Source of the DNA: Hymenobacter terrestris
GTDB taxonomy: Bacteria; Bacteroidota; Bacteroidia; Cytophagales; Hymenobacteraceae
Assembly (NCBI RefSeq): GCF_013377905.1
Contig: NZ_JABKAV010000002.1
Location: 112,701 to 176,700 of the forward strand
Direction: 5' to 3'
Length of the DNA: 64,000 nt
Below, piece by piece: positions 43,113-53,000 of the stretch; the first letter of the stretch is position 1, and every line of letters begins with the position of its first letter. The translations under genes were made by a program, and so were the position numbers. Under the pieces are notes generated by a model. It was not told the origin of the DNA and did no database searches. It saw nothing but the letters and a program-made list of their open reading frames with translations.

Positions 43113-43152
43113 CGCCGGGTCGGTTGCTTTCGATGGCCCCCTGGTTATGCTT

Positions 43153-43464
43153 ATGAAACAGTTTTTTGCTTCCTCGCTGGGCCGTTTGCGGCTGGTTGGC
43201 CTTCTGGAAGGTCTTTCGTTTTTGCTGCTGCTGGGCGTAGCCATGCCGCTGAAGTACTTTTTTGGCCAGCCGGCGGCCGTGCGGGTAGTAGGCATGGCCC
43301 ACGGGGCGCTGTTTGTGCTGTACTGCCTGCTCGTGATTGGGGCCGCGGTCCAGTACAGTTGGTCGTGGCGCAAAACAGCGCTGGCCCTGCTCGCCTCCAT
43401 TGTGCCCCTCGGCACTTTCTGGGCCGATGCCAAGCTGTTCCGCGAAGAGGAAGCGGCCGGCTAG
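43153..43464 (+). CDS. DUF3817 membrane protein
   Basis: A 103-residue inner-membrane protein with three hydrophobic segments. It fits DUF3817: LRLVGLLEGLSFLLLLGVAMPLKYFF (residues 11-36), VRVVGMAHGALFVLYCLLVIGA, and SWRKTALALLASIVPLGTFWADAKLF at the end, with the family's EG and MPLKY and AHG motifs. Function is unknown. ATG 43147 gives two extra residues and cannot be excluded. Confidence 0.9.
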   Translation: MKQFFASSLGRLRLVGLLEGLSFLLLLGVAMPLKYFFGQPAAVRVVGMAHGALFVLYCLLVIGAAVQYSWSWRKTALALLASIVPLGTFWADAKLFREEEAAG

Positions 43465-43534
43465 GCTACGGACCGAAGCCGGCTGATGTACTTTCGCCGG
43501 CCGGTCAGCGCATCCCTCCTTACGTTTTCTCTTG

Positions 43535-44126
43535 ATGAAGCACCTGCTCCTTCTATGCGCTGTTGGACCTGGCTACCACAGCCTGCCACCAGAGTCGGGC
43601 CCTGCTCCTGCGCCTGACCGACCTGACGGCTTACGAACGCGAAATCGTATGGCAGCCTAACCGCCGGCTGCGAGTGGCCGATTTCAAGGGGTCCGTTGCT
43701 AACCGGCCGTCTCAGGCGGCTACCAGCAACAACATCCGGTACCGCTACCCCGGGCTGGGGCTGAACAAGGCCCATTTCACTATCGAAACCTACTTCAGCT
43801 GCCCCGATTTCTACTTCAAACCCTCCGCCACCGATTCGCGGGTGCTGGCCCACGAGCAGGTACACTTTGGTATTACAGAACTATATGCCCGCTGCTTTGT
43901 GCGGCAGCTGGGCTAACAGGCCGCCAACACGCGCGAGCTGCAGCAGAAACACGAAAACCCTGTTCCGACAGCTCATTCCGAAAGTCAGCTGCTACAGCAT
44001 GCCGATGACAGTGAAACCTACAAAAGCTCTGCTTTGGTAACTGCCTAACAACAGCGTATTGCCCGCGAGCTAGCCGAGCTACAGGCATACACCGATAAAA
44101 CCCTGACCTTTAAGGCCGCGCTTTAG
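43535..44126 (+). pseudogene. Decayed DUF922-like lipoprotein gene
   Basis: An ATG at 43535 opens a signal-peptide start (MKHLLLLCAV), but the DUF922-like body is in another frame from about 43540: IVWQPNRRLRVADFKGS, a central strand block, then LAHEQVHFGITELYAR with HExxH. That frame is broken by TAA at 43914 and TAA at 44046. It continues as plausible coding sequence (QAANTRELQQKHENP; QQRIARELAELQAYTDKTL) to TAG at 44124. One frameshift plus two nonsense changes (each explained by C to T in CAA) mark it as a pseudogene of the family at 35456. Confidence 0.75.
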
Positions 44127-44182
44127 CACCCGTACCAACACTCCCGGCAGCTGCGCCTCCTGTTACTACTTAGCCCCAAACC

Positions 44183-45550
44183 ATGATTTTTGTGCTGCTC
44201 CGCTGGCTGCGTCTGCGCTTCGACCTGACCCAGGACATGGGCACGCCTGACGACATTGTGCAGGATGTGGAAGAAGGTCTGTTGTTCCGGGGTACCAACC
44301 TGTGGGTACTCATGTTCGCCATCTTGGTAGCTTCGGTGGGGCTCAACGTCAACTCCACGGCCGTAGTAATTGGAGCCATGCTGATTTCGCCGCTCATGGG
44401 CCCTATTGTGGGTATTGGGTTTGGGGCGGCTACCGTGCGGGTCGAAATTATTCAGCGGGGGCTTTCCAACCTGCTGCTGGCCACAGTTATCAGCCTGCTG
44501 GTGTCGGCCGCTTACTTCCGGCTCACGCCCCTCACCGACGCCGGCACCGAACTACTGGGCCGCACCGTACCTACCACCTGGGACGTACTGATTGCCCTGT
44601 TTGGGGGCGCCGCCGGAGCGGTGGCTCTCACCCGGCGCGAGAAAAGCAATGTGCTGCCCGGCGTGGCCATTGCCACCGCCCTGATGCCACCACTGTGCAC
44701 GGCGGGCTACGGTTTGGCCATGGGGCAGTGGCAGTATATGTTCGGGGCCCTGTATCTGTACTCCATCAACTGCGTGTTTATTGTGCTGGCTACGCTGCTG
44801 GTGGTGCGGGTATTACCTATTCCGCGGGCTACGTTTACCGACAGCGCCCGTGCCCGCCGCGTGCAGCTTACGGTGTGGGGCTTGGCCCTGCTCACGGCCG
44901 TACCCAGCGTATATATGGCCGCCCGCATTGTACGCCGCACGGTATTTACGCACAATGCCCAGCGCTTCGTAGAGGAACAGTTCAACCTCACTAACTCCTA
45001 TATCGTCACTCGCCGGCTCAGTCCCGAAACTAATACCATTAATGTGCTGCTGGCCGGCCAGACCCTTTCGCCAGAGAAGCTTCGGGCACTGTATGCCCGC
45101 CTACCCGCCTACAGCCTGCCCGACGCCCGCCTGATTGTGCGTCAGGGCCTGGGTCGCCTCGACTCTGCCGACTCCCACTCGTTACGCCTCAGCCTGCTGG
45201 AAGATGTGCGCAGCTTGGGCGAGCAGACACTGGCCAGCTACGATGACCAGATTGCCCGCCGGCTGCAACGCATGGTGGCGGCTACCATCGTCCCGACGGG
45301 CTTGCCAACCGATTCGGTGCTGCTGCGCGAGATACAGATTGAACATCCGCTGGTGCGGCAGCTCGGCACCAGCACCCTCATCCAACCCGCCACCGACTCG
45401 CTCGGGGCCGACACTGTGGTTGTGGTAGCCGTACGCAGCCGCCGGCAGCTACCGCTGCCCGAAGCCCAGCGGCTGCGCCAGTGGCTGGAGCTGCGCAGTG
45501 GTGGCCGGCACCGCGTACGGCTGCTGGAGCAGCCCGAAGCCGCTCGTTAG
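44183..45550 (+). CDS. DUF389 (TIGR00341-type) membrane protein
   Basis: A 455-residue inner-membrane protein. Residues 38-240 hold six or so hydrophobic helices with DUF389 hallmarks: GLNVNSTAVVIGAMLISPLMGPIVGIGFG, the helix pair around 92-112, GAAGAVALTRREKSNVLPGVAIATALMPPLCTAGYGLA. A soluble region of about 200 residues follows the last membrane segment (ending near 265), Leu/Arg-rich, with no domain I can name. The family function is unknown; transport is often suggested. It ends at a long palindrome. Confidence 0.9.
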   Translation: MIFVLLRWLRLRFDLTQDMGTPDDIVQDVEEGLLFRGTNLWVLMFAILVASVGLNVNSTAVVIGAMLISPLMGPIVGIGFGAATVRVEIIQRGLSNLLLATVISLLVSAAYFRLTPLTDAGTELLGRTVPTTWDVLIALFGGAAGAVALTRREKSNVLPGVAIATALMPPLCTAGYGLAMGQWQYMFGALYLYSINCVFIVLATLLVVRVLPIPRATFTDSARARRVQLTVWGLALLTAVPSVYMAARIVRRTVFTHNAQRFVEEQFNLTNSYIVTRRLSPETNTINVLLAGQTLSPEKLRALYARLPAYSLPDARLIVRQGLGRLDSADSHSLRLSLLEDVRSLGEQTLASYDDQIARRLQRMVAATIVPTGLPTDSVLLREIQIEHPLVRQLGTSTLIQPATDSLGADTVVVVAVRSRRQLPLPEAQRLRQWLELRSGGRHRVRLLEQPEAAR

Positions 45551-45587
45551 CGGTGGCATTGCGTATAGCGGGCGGCAGCACAAAAAA

Positions 45588-45635
45588 CGTCAGTCCCCTG
45601 TCGTTGCCGGATCGGGCAATGACAGGGGACTGACG
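45588..45635. terminator. Palindromic terminator
   Basis: CGTCAGTCCCCTGTC...GACAGGGGACTGACG with further pairing in the centre, stem of about 20 bp. It lies between the convergent genes ending at 45550 and 45723. Confidence 0.8.
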
Positions 45636-45722
45636 CTATAAAGAACTTAAGGGCAGCGAAGAAAATGGGTACTGTAGCTCCAGCTATAAAGCGCGGAAAG
45701 CGAGTTCTTCGCTACGCGCTAA

Positions 45723-46220
45723 TCAGGCATCCGTCTTATGACCCCGGTACACCGATTCGCTGCTGGGCTTCCAGCTTTCGTCGTTGTAAGCGTTATCAGA
45801 GGCAGAAGCGCTGTTGCGCTTATTGCTTGTGGAGCGTAGCGCCAGCCAGCTCAATCCGCTAACCAGCAGGGCACCGCCCACTACTTTTTGGGTTGGGCTG
45901 AGCCGGTTTACCTGCTCTACTGCTTTCGAGCCCAGGTCTTTCACTTGTTTGGAAAGCTGATTCACATCAACATTCTGCAGCCACTGCTGCTGGTTGAGCC
46001 AGTCTTTGGCTTTGGCTTCCAGCCCATCCGTTTGGCCGCTGGCCTGCTGGCTGGAGGTGCCGGTTGGCTGCTGGCTAGCCGAGTCGTGCTGGCTGCGGGC
46101 GTTGCCACTGGCTGCCTGGTTACCGGTCGAAGAAGAGCTGCCGGCCTCGGGGTGGGCAGGCGTGAAGGAAACGTGCTTGCCGGCTGCGTCGCCGGGCTGG
46201 TTGGTTTTTGAAGTACTCAT
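45723..46220 (-). CDS. Low-complexity single-pass membrane protein, unknown
   Basis: A 165-residue protein. The first 65 residues are a Ser/Gln/Gly/Thr-rich disordered stretch. Residues 66-108 form an amphipathic helix (AKDWLNQQQWLQNVDVNQLSKQVKDLG), followed by one membrane segment (VVGGALLVSGLSWLAL, about 113-128) and a polar tail. No family is recognised. It resembles general stress or DUF883/YtxH-type membrane-anchored helical proteins in plan only. Confidence 0.7.
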   Translation of the reverse strand: MSTSKTNQPGDAAGKHVSFTPAHPEAGSSSSTGNQAASGNARSQHDSASQQPTGTSSQQASGQTDGLEAKAKDWLNQQQWLQNVDVNQLSKQVKDLGSKAVEQVNRLSPTQKVVGGALLVSGLSWLALRSTSNKRNSASASDNAYNDESWKPSSESVYRGHKTDA

Positions 46221-46407
46221 AACAAAAGGAGGTTAGAATGGATGAATTGCCTGCGGGCGAACCCGGGCCTATTGTATAGTATTCGTGAAACGGCCTCCCA
46301 GAGTTGCCATTTAGCAGAGGTGTTTTAGCCGGCACCGGCAACGTGGCACCAAACATCCGGCCGGACTATCCGTTGGGACAGTATTCTTTTCACTGCCTTC
46401 CCTGCTC

Positions 46408-47166
46408 ATGCCCTTCACCGCTATTGCCGCCCCGGCGCGCCGTTTCCAGGATAAAGTATGCTTCGTTACCGGTGCCACCTCGGGCATTGGGCGGGCCACG
46501 GCCGTGCGCCTGGGCCGCGAAGGGGGCCGCGTGGTCATAATCGGCCGCAACAAAGAAGAAGGCCCGGAATCGGTGGAGCTGGTAGAGCAGGCCGGTGGGA
46601 AGGCACTGTTCATCCGCTGCGACGTGGGCAAAGACGCCGACTTAAGGCGGGCCGTAGAGCGAACCATTAAGGAGTGGGGCCGCATCGATGTGCTCATCAA
46701 CAACGCCGCCATGATGACCTTCGACCCCATTTCCAAGCTCGACCCCGCCGAATGGGACCAGCTGATGAATGTCAATCTGCGCTCCTTGTTCCGGCTCACT
46801 CAGCTATGCCTGCCTCATATGAAGGGCGGGGCCATCGTGGCCATCAGCTCAGTTCATTCTTTCCAGACTACGCCCAACGTGGTGCCGTATGCCGCTAGCA
46901 AAGGAGCGATGGATGCCTTTGTGCGGGGCCTGAGCCAGGAAATCCCGCATACCCACGCCCGGGTTAATTCGGTGGCACCCGGGGCCGTGGACACGCCCAT
47001 GCTCTGGAGCAACCCCAACGTAAAAAGCGGCAAAGAGAAAATTACCGGCCAAGTGGGCACACCCGAAGAAATAGCGGCCGCCGTTTGCTTTCTGGCTTCC
47101 TCCGAAGCCAGCTTCATCAACGGCACCACCCTGGTCGTTGATGGTGGCCGCCTGGCAGCGCTCTAA
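46408..47166 (+). CDS. Short-chain dehydrogenase/reductase
   Basis: A 252-residue classical SDR (NAD(P)-dependent oxidoreductase). Cofactor motif TGATSGIG (21-28), NNAA (98-101), catalytic Ser147/148 region AISSVHS, Tyr161-xxx-Lys165 (PYAASKGAMDAF), and the C-terminal ASSEASFINGTTLVVDGG. Arg47 after the second strand (IIGRNKEE) hints at NADP preference. Substrate cannot be inferred. It is transcribed alone. Confidence 0.95.
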   Translation: MPFTAIAAPARRFQDKVCFVTGATSGIGRATAVRLGREGGRVVIIGRNKEEGPESVELVEQAGGKALFIRCDVGKDADLRRAVERTIKEWGRIDVLINNAAMMTFDPISKLDPAEWDQLMNVNLRSLFRLTQLCLPHMKGGAIVAISSVHSFQTTPNVVPYAASKGAMDAFVRGLSQEIPHTHARVNSVAPGAVDTPMLWSNPNVKSGKEKITGQVGTPEEIAAAVCFLASSEASFINGTTLVVDGGRLAAL

Positions 47167-47207
47167 CCAATGAGTGAATGAGCAAATTGGTGAATGATTG
47201 AATAAAC

Positions 47208-47313
47208 AAGGGCGTCATTCAGAGCGAAGCGAAGAATGACGCGTGCTAATCGTTGGAGCATCACTGCAACGTAGGCACGCGAGATTCTTCGCTTCGCTCT
47301 GAATGACGCCCTT
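47208..47313. repeat. Inverted repeat, family B copy 3
   Basis: AAGGGCGTCATTCAGAGCGA... and ...TCGCTCTGAATGACGCCCTT, arms of about 28 bp perfect, inner parts diverged. It is preceded by short direct repeats of GTGAATGA (47173-47205). Confidence 0.9.
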
Positions 47314-47334
47314 TTGCACTGGTCCTGCAGCCTC

Positions 47335-47697
47335 CTATCTCGCTTTTGGCGTAGCGTGGCGCTCGGCGGCGGTGGGCAGCGGCTGGCCCTGGGCGTAGTG
47401 GTGGGCATCGCGCTCGGCGGCTTCGCGGGCTTCTACCTCAAACGGGATGTGGTAGTAGCCATAGCGGGCCCAGCCCCATAGGTAGCGCACCAGAAACCCC
47501 AAGCGCCCATACTGCTCAAACTGCCGGATGTGCTCCATTTCGTGCGCCACCCAGAACGGGTCGCGCAGAAACTGCTCGCGCGTGACGCCGCTCAGGTGAA
47601 TGCTGCGGCCCAGTACCATAGCCACAGTGGGCACCGTCAGTTTCAGGCGAGCCAGCCGGGCGAAGGGCGAGTTTTCTACAATGCGCGCTACCTGCAT
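47335..47697 (-). CDS. DUF4157-like protein with HExxH motif
   Basis: A 120-residue protein from ATG 47697 (MQVARIVENSPF). VAHEMEHIRQFEQYG contains an HExxH zinc-binding motif, followed by LVRYLWGWARYGYYHIPFEVEAREAA, the pattern of short DUF4157-type putative metallopeptidase domains in Bacteroidota. No signal peptide or membrane segment is clear. The frame is open upstream to 47769 without similarity. Confidence 0.78.
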   Translation of the reverse strand: MQVARIVENSPFARLARLKLTVPTVAMVLGRSIHLSGVTREQFLRDPFWVAHEMEHIRQFEQYGRLGFLVRYLWGWARYGYYHIPFEVEAREAAERDAHHYAQGQPLPTAAERHATPKAR

Positions 47698-48018
47698 AAA
47701 GCAGTAATGAGAGGAAGGGAAAGGGCGAGATGTACGCAATATCATTCGGCTGAGTTTAGCTGGTTGCAAGACTATTTGTTAAATAAGTTGACCTATATCA
47801 GGATAATTTGTTTTTAACTACTTTTTTTCTTGCTCGTCCGGTCATTTAGGACCTAGCTTTACTCCACGCCTCTGTCCGACCAATCCGGAAAAGCAGTGGG
47901 CTACTGTCTTATTTTTTGCTTTTGCCATCCGGGTTTCCGGTTGCCTATCGAGTAACGAACATCTTTTGGAGCAGTACGGCCCTTCCCGGCAATGCTGCCA
48001 GCACCTTCCCGACGGACA
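47698..48018. other. Divergent intergenic region
   Basis: About 320 bp, AT-rich around 47760-47840. TAGCTTTA near 47853 resembles a -7 element for the NlpC/P60 gene but lacks a good -33. I see no repeat or other gene. Confidence 0.45.
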
Positions 48019-48624
48019 ATGAAAAACAGCATCCTCTATTGCCTCGCCGCGGCCGCCATGGTCCTCTCCTTTTTATTCGAGCAAGCCCCCGCCGCGTCTG
48101 GCAACCTAGTGGTTGCTTCTTCCCAACAAGCCTCCCTGCTGGGCGGGCTGCTGCCCGCCGATGAAGGCGACAACGCCCGCGCCCTGTCGAACGCCGACTC
48201 GGCGGCCTACGACAAAGTAGCCGAGCGCTTGGGTATCGAGACTGATTACAACGAGAATAAGTCGCTGCTGGCGACCGTAGCCTCCTGGCTGGGCACGCCT
48301 TACCGCTATGGTAGCAACAGCAAAAGCGGCACCGATTGCTCCGGCTTTGTTACCCGCGTATTTAAGGAGGTGTACGGCCTCACGCTGCAGCGCAGCTCGC
48401 GCTCCATGTTCGGCACTGTTAAGCGCGTTGATAAGGACGAGATGCAGACCGGCGACCTGGTATTCTTTCGTCGGGGCCCGGGCCAGCCCATCTATCACGT
48501 AGGCATTTACCTCAAGGACAACAAGTTTGCCCACGCTGCTACCAATGGTGGCGTCATGGTTAGCTCGCTGCAGCAGGCCTATTACAGCCGCAACTTCTAC
48601 GCCGCCGGCCGCGTCGACCGCTAA
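48019..48624 (+). CDS. C40 family (NlpC/P60) peptidase
   Basis: A 201-residue exported peptidoglycan endopeptidase. From ATG 48019, MKNSILYCLAAAAMVLSFLF is a signal peptide or anchor. The catalytic domain covers residues 80-201: Cys107 in GTDCSGFVTRVF, His160 in YHVGIYL, and a third polar residue at His172 (KFAHAAT). It cleaves D-Glu-mDAP type bonds in murein according to family knowledge. It is probably involved in cell-wall turnover. Confidence 0.93.
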   Translation: MKNSILYCLAAAAMVLSFLFEQAPAASGNLVVASSQQASLLGGLLPADEGDNARALSNADSAAYDKVAERLGIETDYNENKSLLATVASWLGTPYRYGSNSKSGTDCSGFVTRVFKEVYGLTLQRSSRSMFGTVKRVDKDEMQTGDLVFFRRGPGQPIYHVGIYLKDNKFAHAATNGGVMVSSLQQAYYSRNFYAAGRVDR

Positions 48625-48656
48625 GCGCCACCCGATTATACATCTTGCTTACCGCC

Positions 48657-48682
48657 GCGCCCCGTCCTCCCCGACGGGGCGC
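48657..48682 (+). terminator. GC-rich hairpin after the NlpC/P60 gene
   Basis: GCGCCCCGTC-CTCCCC-GACGGGGCGC, a perfect 10-bp stem 32 bp after the stop; no T run. Confidence 0.6.
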
Positions 48683-48820
48683 AGCTGTTATAGGCACCTG
48701 GTACCGAGATTTGCGGTGACTGAATGCGCGGAAAGTGGCTAAAACCATTTTGGCCTGATAGAGTATAGCACAACACCGGCACTTGGGCCGGCACTCTCCC
48801 TTTCTATTTATTACGCTTCC

Positions 48821-49492
48821 ATGGATAAGCAAGCCCCTCAAGGACAGGACGTAGCTTCTTCGCCTCTGTTCAAAAAGTTTCTCGGCAAGGCCGAGGAATA
48901 TGTTAAAAAGCCTACGCGCATGAAGCAACTGCTGACTGATGCGTACGAGAAAGCCAGCAGCAAGAAGGACATGGGCTCTATTGCCCACGAGGCCTGGGAA
49001 ACCCTGCAGACAATGCTCCGGCTTATCAAACTATCGGCGTCGGGCGAATATACTGGCCTGCCTACTACCACTGTAGTGGCCGCAGTAGCCGTTACCATCT
49101 ACTTTCTGAGCCCCATAGACCTGATTCCGGACTTTATTCCGGTACTGGGCCTCCTCGATGACGTAGCCCTGGTTGCTTGGTTCAGCACCACTATCCAAGA
49201 CGAGCTTACAAAGTTTGCCGAGTGGGAGGACACCCGCCCTACCTTGGTAAAGGATACTGACGATCAGCCCTCGACCAGCTCCTCTTCGAAAGCCGAAACA
49301 TCGGTCTCGACGATGGGGCAGATGGGCAATATGGGTTCAGAGGCCAATAAGCCCACTACTACTCAGACCACTGGTACGCCTGCTGCCACTCAGCACGATG
49401 TAGCCGCCAATACCACCGACAGCAGCCGCGAACCTAACTTCTCGACCCACGACCGTCCGGCTGGTGGCGACATGGGCGGAAACGTACGTTAG
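48821..49492 (+). CDS. YkvA-family (DUF1232) membrane protein
   Basis: A 223-residue protein. DUF1232 core at about residues 85-125: VTIYFLSPIDLIPDFIPVLGLLDDVALVAWF, the signature of the YkvA family. It is preceded by a helical region (FLGKAEEYVKKPTRMKQLLTDAYEKA) and followed by a low-complexity Ser/Thr/Gln tail of about 80 residues. Family function is unknown. Its stop codon lies inside the long palindrome shared with the acyl carrier protein gene. Confidence 0.93.
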   Translation: MDKQAPQGQDVASSPLFKKFLGKAEEYVKKPTRMKQLLTDAYEKASSKKDMGSIAHEAWETLQTMLRLIKLSASGEYTGLPTTTVVAAVAVTIYFLSPIDLIPDFIPVLGLLDDVALVAWFSTTIQDELTKFAEWEDTRPTLVKDTDDQPSTSSSSKAETSVSTMGQMGNMGSEANKPTTTQTTGTPAATQHDVAANTTDSSREPNFSTHDRPAGGDMGGNVR

Positions 49493-49570
49493 CTGTTAGC
49501 TGAAGAAAAGCAGAAGGCCCCGCACTCAATCGAGTGCGGGGCCTTCTGCTTTTCTTCAGCTAACAGCTAA
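49489..49570. terminator. Very long perfect palindromic terminator
   Basis: Arms of about 38 bp (TTAGCTGTTAGCTGAAGAAA...GCACT) with a 6-nt loop. It includes the AGCTGTTAGCT motif found elsewhere in the window and the stop codon of the YkvA gene. It serves two convergent genes. Confidence 0.92.
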
Positions 49571-49574
49571 TAAA

Positions 49575-49853
49575 CTACGCTGCCTGTGCCTGTGCCTGTG
49601 CGGGCGTGTGGCTGACAACGTAGTTCACGAAGTCGCCAACTGTTGTCAGCGGCACTTCGTCGGGGATGACGATATGAAAGTTGCGCTCCAGCTCCAGAAT
49701 AATATCGACGACGTCGACGGTATCGAAGCCCAGCTCGCGGCTTAGGTCGCTGCCGATGCGCAAGCGGCGCGCCTTAATGGCCTTGCGCTTGCTAATGATG
49801 CGCAGCACCTGCTGCTGAATGGTTTTGGGAACGGTAGTAGTGGAGGCGTACAT
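49575..49853 (-). CDS. Acyl carrier protein-like protein with Thr at the pantetheine site
   Basis: A 92-residue protein from ATG 49853. Helix II and its flanks read SDLSRELGFDTVDVVDIILELERNF, which aligns with ACP (LGADSLDxVEL), and FHIVIPDEVPLTTVGDFVNYV is the usual C-terminal half. The Ser that carries 4'-phosphopantetheine is Thr45 here (DTVD for DSLD). The N-terminal third is basic (SKRKAIKARRLR), unlike acidic ACPs. It is not in the efflux operon, as a terminator lies between. It may be an unmodified ACP-like regulator or an unusual substrate of the transferase. Confidence 0.85.
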   Translation of the reverse strand: MYASTTTVPKTIQQQVLRIISKRKAIKARRLRIGSDLSRELGFDTVDVVDIILELERNFHIVIPDEVPLTTVGDFVNYVVSHTPAQAQAQAA

Positions 49854-49970
49854 GAAACGAGCCAACAGGAGTAAAGAAAACGGAACGGAACCAAAAGCAG
49901 CGCCTCCCGTGCCCGTTCGGGCGAAGGAGTCCGGAAGCGGTAGCAATGGTTGCAAGGGTCCGCGAAAAAA

Positions 49971-50002
49971 AGTTCCGGCAAGAAGTGAATCTTGCCGGAA
50001 CT
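49971..50002 (-). terminator. Terminator of the efflux operon
   Basis: Minus strand AGTTCCGGCAAGA-TTCACT-TCTTGCCGGAACT followed by seven T in total, 10 bp after the RND gene stop. Confidence 0.9.
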
Positions 50003-50011
50003 CAACTTGAT

Positions 50012-53000
50012 TTATACGTTGGCCAGGATGGGCGGCGTGGCAGCCTCCACTTCCTCCTGATCGGCATGCACCTCGGGTTCGCCCTTGATGCGGATTTTCA
50101 GGCTTTCGGTAATCAGGTACATCACCGGTACCACCACCAGCGTAATGAGCGTGGCGAATACCAGACCGAAGATGATGGTCCAGGCCAACGGGCCCCAGAA
50201 CGTAACCGACTCGCCGCCAATGAAGAAGTTGGGCTGGCCCGAGTTAAAGAGCTCGTAGAAGTCGATGTTCAGACCGATAGCCAGCGGAATCAGGCCCAGC
50301 GTGGCGGCCGTGGCCGTGAGGATAACCGGATTGAGGCGGGTGCGGCCGGCCAGCACAATAGCCTCGCGCAGGGGCATGCCCTGGCTGCGCAGCATGTCGG
50401 TGAACTCGACCAGCAGAATACCGTTTTTCACCACGATACCGGCCAGCGCGATAATGCCCACGCCCGTCATCACGATGCTGATATTCATGCCCGTAATGGC
50501 CAGGCCCAGTAGCACCCCAATAACCGAGAAGATGATTTCGGCCAAGATGATAATCGGCTTGCTTACGGAGTTGAACTGCATCACCAGAATCAGGAAGATG
50601 AGGCCGATGGCGCCCACGGCGGCAATGCCGAGGAAGTCGGAGGTTTCCTTCTGGTCTTCCTGGGCGCCACCCATCTTCACGGTGTAGCCGGGTGGTACCG
50701 GAAACGAGCGGAGCGAGGTTTCAATCTGGCGCACTACATCGGGGCCGGTAAAGCCACCGAGCACGTTCGAGGAAATCGTAATCACGCGCTTTACGTCTTT
50801 GCGCTTAATGCCGCCGTAGGTCGTGCCGTAGCGCACATCAGCCACCGAGGCAATGGGTACCTGGCGCACCAAGCCCGTAGCGTCGCGGAAAGTCAGCGGC
50901 GAGTTCAGGATGGCGTCGATATCGGAACGGTAAGGCTCGGCGTAACGCACCTGAATCGGGTACTCGTCGTCGGAGGTCTTGAATTTGCTGGCCTCGGTGC
51001 CGTAGATGGCCGTACGCACTTCCATGCCAATCTGGGCGGTGCTTATGCCTTCGCGGTTGGCGCGGGTGCGGTTGATATCAACGGCAATTTCGGGGTTGCG
51101 GTCTTCCAAGTTGGAGCGCAGCTGCTCGATGCCGCCAATATTGGCCGAATCGATGTAGCGGGTCACGTTCTTGCTGAGCGCGATAAGCGTCGGGTAATCA
51201 TCTCCCGAAACCTCAATGGCAATGGGCTTACCGGTGGGCGGGCCGCTGCTTTCCTGGTCCACCGAAATTTCGGTGCCCGGAATGCCTTTCACCACCTCCC
51301 GGATTTTATCCATGTAGATAGCCGTCGACTGGCCCTCCCGCTCGCTCATCTCCTTGAAGGCCACGGCCACTTTGGCTAGGTTCGACTGCGAAGTGCCGGC
51401 GGCCGAAGCTTCACCGGGGTCAGCGGCACCAATAGCCACGTTGGTAATTACCGATTCTACGTCGGGGTTATCCTGGCCGATAACGCCGTAGATGCGCTTT
51501 TCGAGGATGCGGGCCACCGAGTCGGTTACGGCTACGCGGGTACCCACCGGCATTTTCAGGTAGGTATATACAAACTTGGGGTCTCCCTTGGGGAAGAAAT
51601 CCACCTTGGGGCTACGGGCCCAGATGGCAAAGCCAGACACTATGAACAGCACCACTACGCTAGCCATTATCAGTATCGGATGCAAATACGTCTTTAAACG
51701 CGCTTCCCATCTTCCCCAGAAAGAGTTGTTTACCGCTTCAACTCGACGACCAGTAGCCCAACGCACAATATTGGCGTAACCATCCTGGAAGCGGGGTAGC
51801 ACCTTGGTCTGGAAACCGGCAATCAGGTGCACGAACACGAAGCGGTTGAGAATGACAAGCACGGCCAGCGTGAGCATCAGGTTGCCGACGAAAACCCCAT
51901 TATCATGCAGAGTTTGCAAGAATGCTAACTGTTTCTCTACAGCTATTAGACTTATAGATGATAACGAGAGAATATAAAATATTACAGCAATTACGACCAG
52001 CACACCAATCCCAATCGACAAAGGCCGGTCCCACTGCGGCTTTTCGCCCGAGTGGTGGTCTTCGCGCTCCATGAAGCTCACGGCAAACACGGGGTTCATA
52101 ATGAAGGCCACGATAAGCGACGACATGAGCGTCAGAATCAGCGTGACGGGCAGGTAGAACATGAACGAGCCCACAATGCCGGGCCAGAACATGAGCGGCA
52201 CGAACGGCGCCACGGTGGTGAGCGTACCGGCCAGAACCGGGATAAATACCTCGCCGGCGGCGTACTTGGCAGCCTGGGCCGTCGTCATTTCGGGGTGCTC
52301 GTGTAGCAGGCGGTGGGTGTTCTCAATCACCACAATAGCGTCGTCCACCACGATGCCCAGCGCCAGCAGGAAGGCGAAGAGCACAATCATGTTGAGCGAG
52401 AAATCGAGCGTGGGCAGCAGCACGAAGGCCAGGAACATGCTCAGCGGCACCGACAGGCCCACGAACAGGGCGTTGGTGGTGCCCATGAAGAACATCAGAA
52501 TCAGCGTTACCAGGATAAATCCGATGATGATAGTGTTGATCAGGTCATGCAGCGTGACGCGGGTGTCGTTGGAAGTGTCGCCGGTGACGGTGATGGTCAG
52601 TTCCTTGGGCAGCGTCAGCTCGGCGTCGGCAATGATTTCCTTGATTTTGTCGGAAGCGTCGATCAGGTTTTCGCCCTGGCGCTTCACCACGTTCAGCGTA
52701 ACGGCCGGCTTGCCATCGAGGCGGGCAAACGACTCACGGTCCTTGAAACCGTCGGTGACGGTGGCAATGTCGCCGAGGCGCACGGCCGAGCCACTCAGGT
52801 TTTTGAGCTGGATGTTGGCAATGTTTTCGGCCCGCACGTACTGGCCGGCCACGCGCACGGCGCGCTTCTGGTTGCCCACGTCCACAGTGCCGCCCGAAAT
52901 GGTCACGTTCTCGCGGGCAATGGCGGCGCTGATATCCGAAAAGCTCAGGCGCGAGGCCCGCAGCCGGTTCAGGTCCACGTCCACGTTCACCTGCTGGTCA

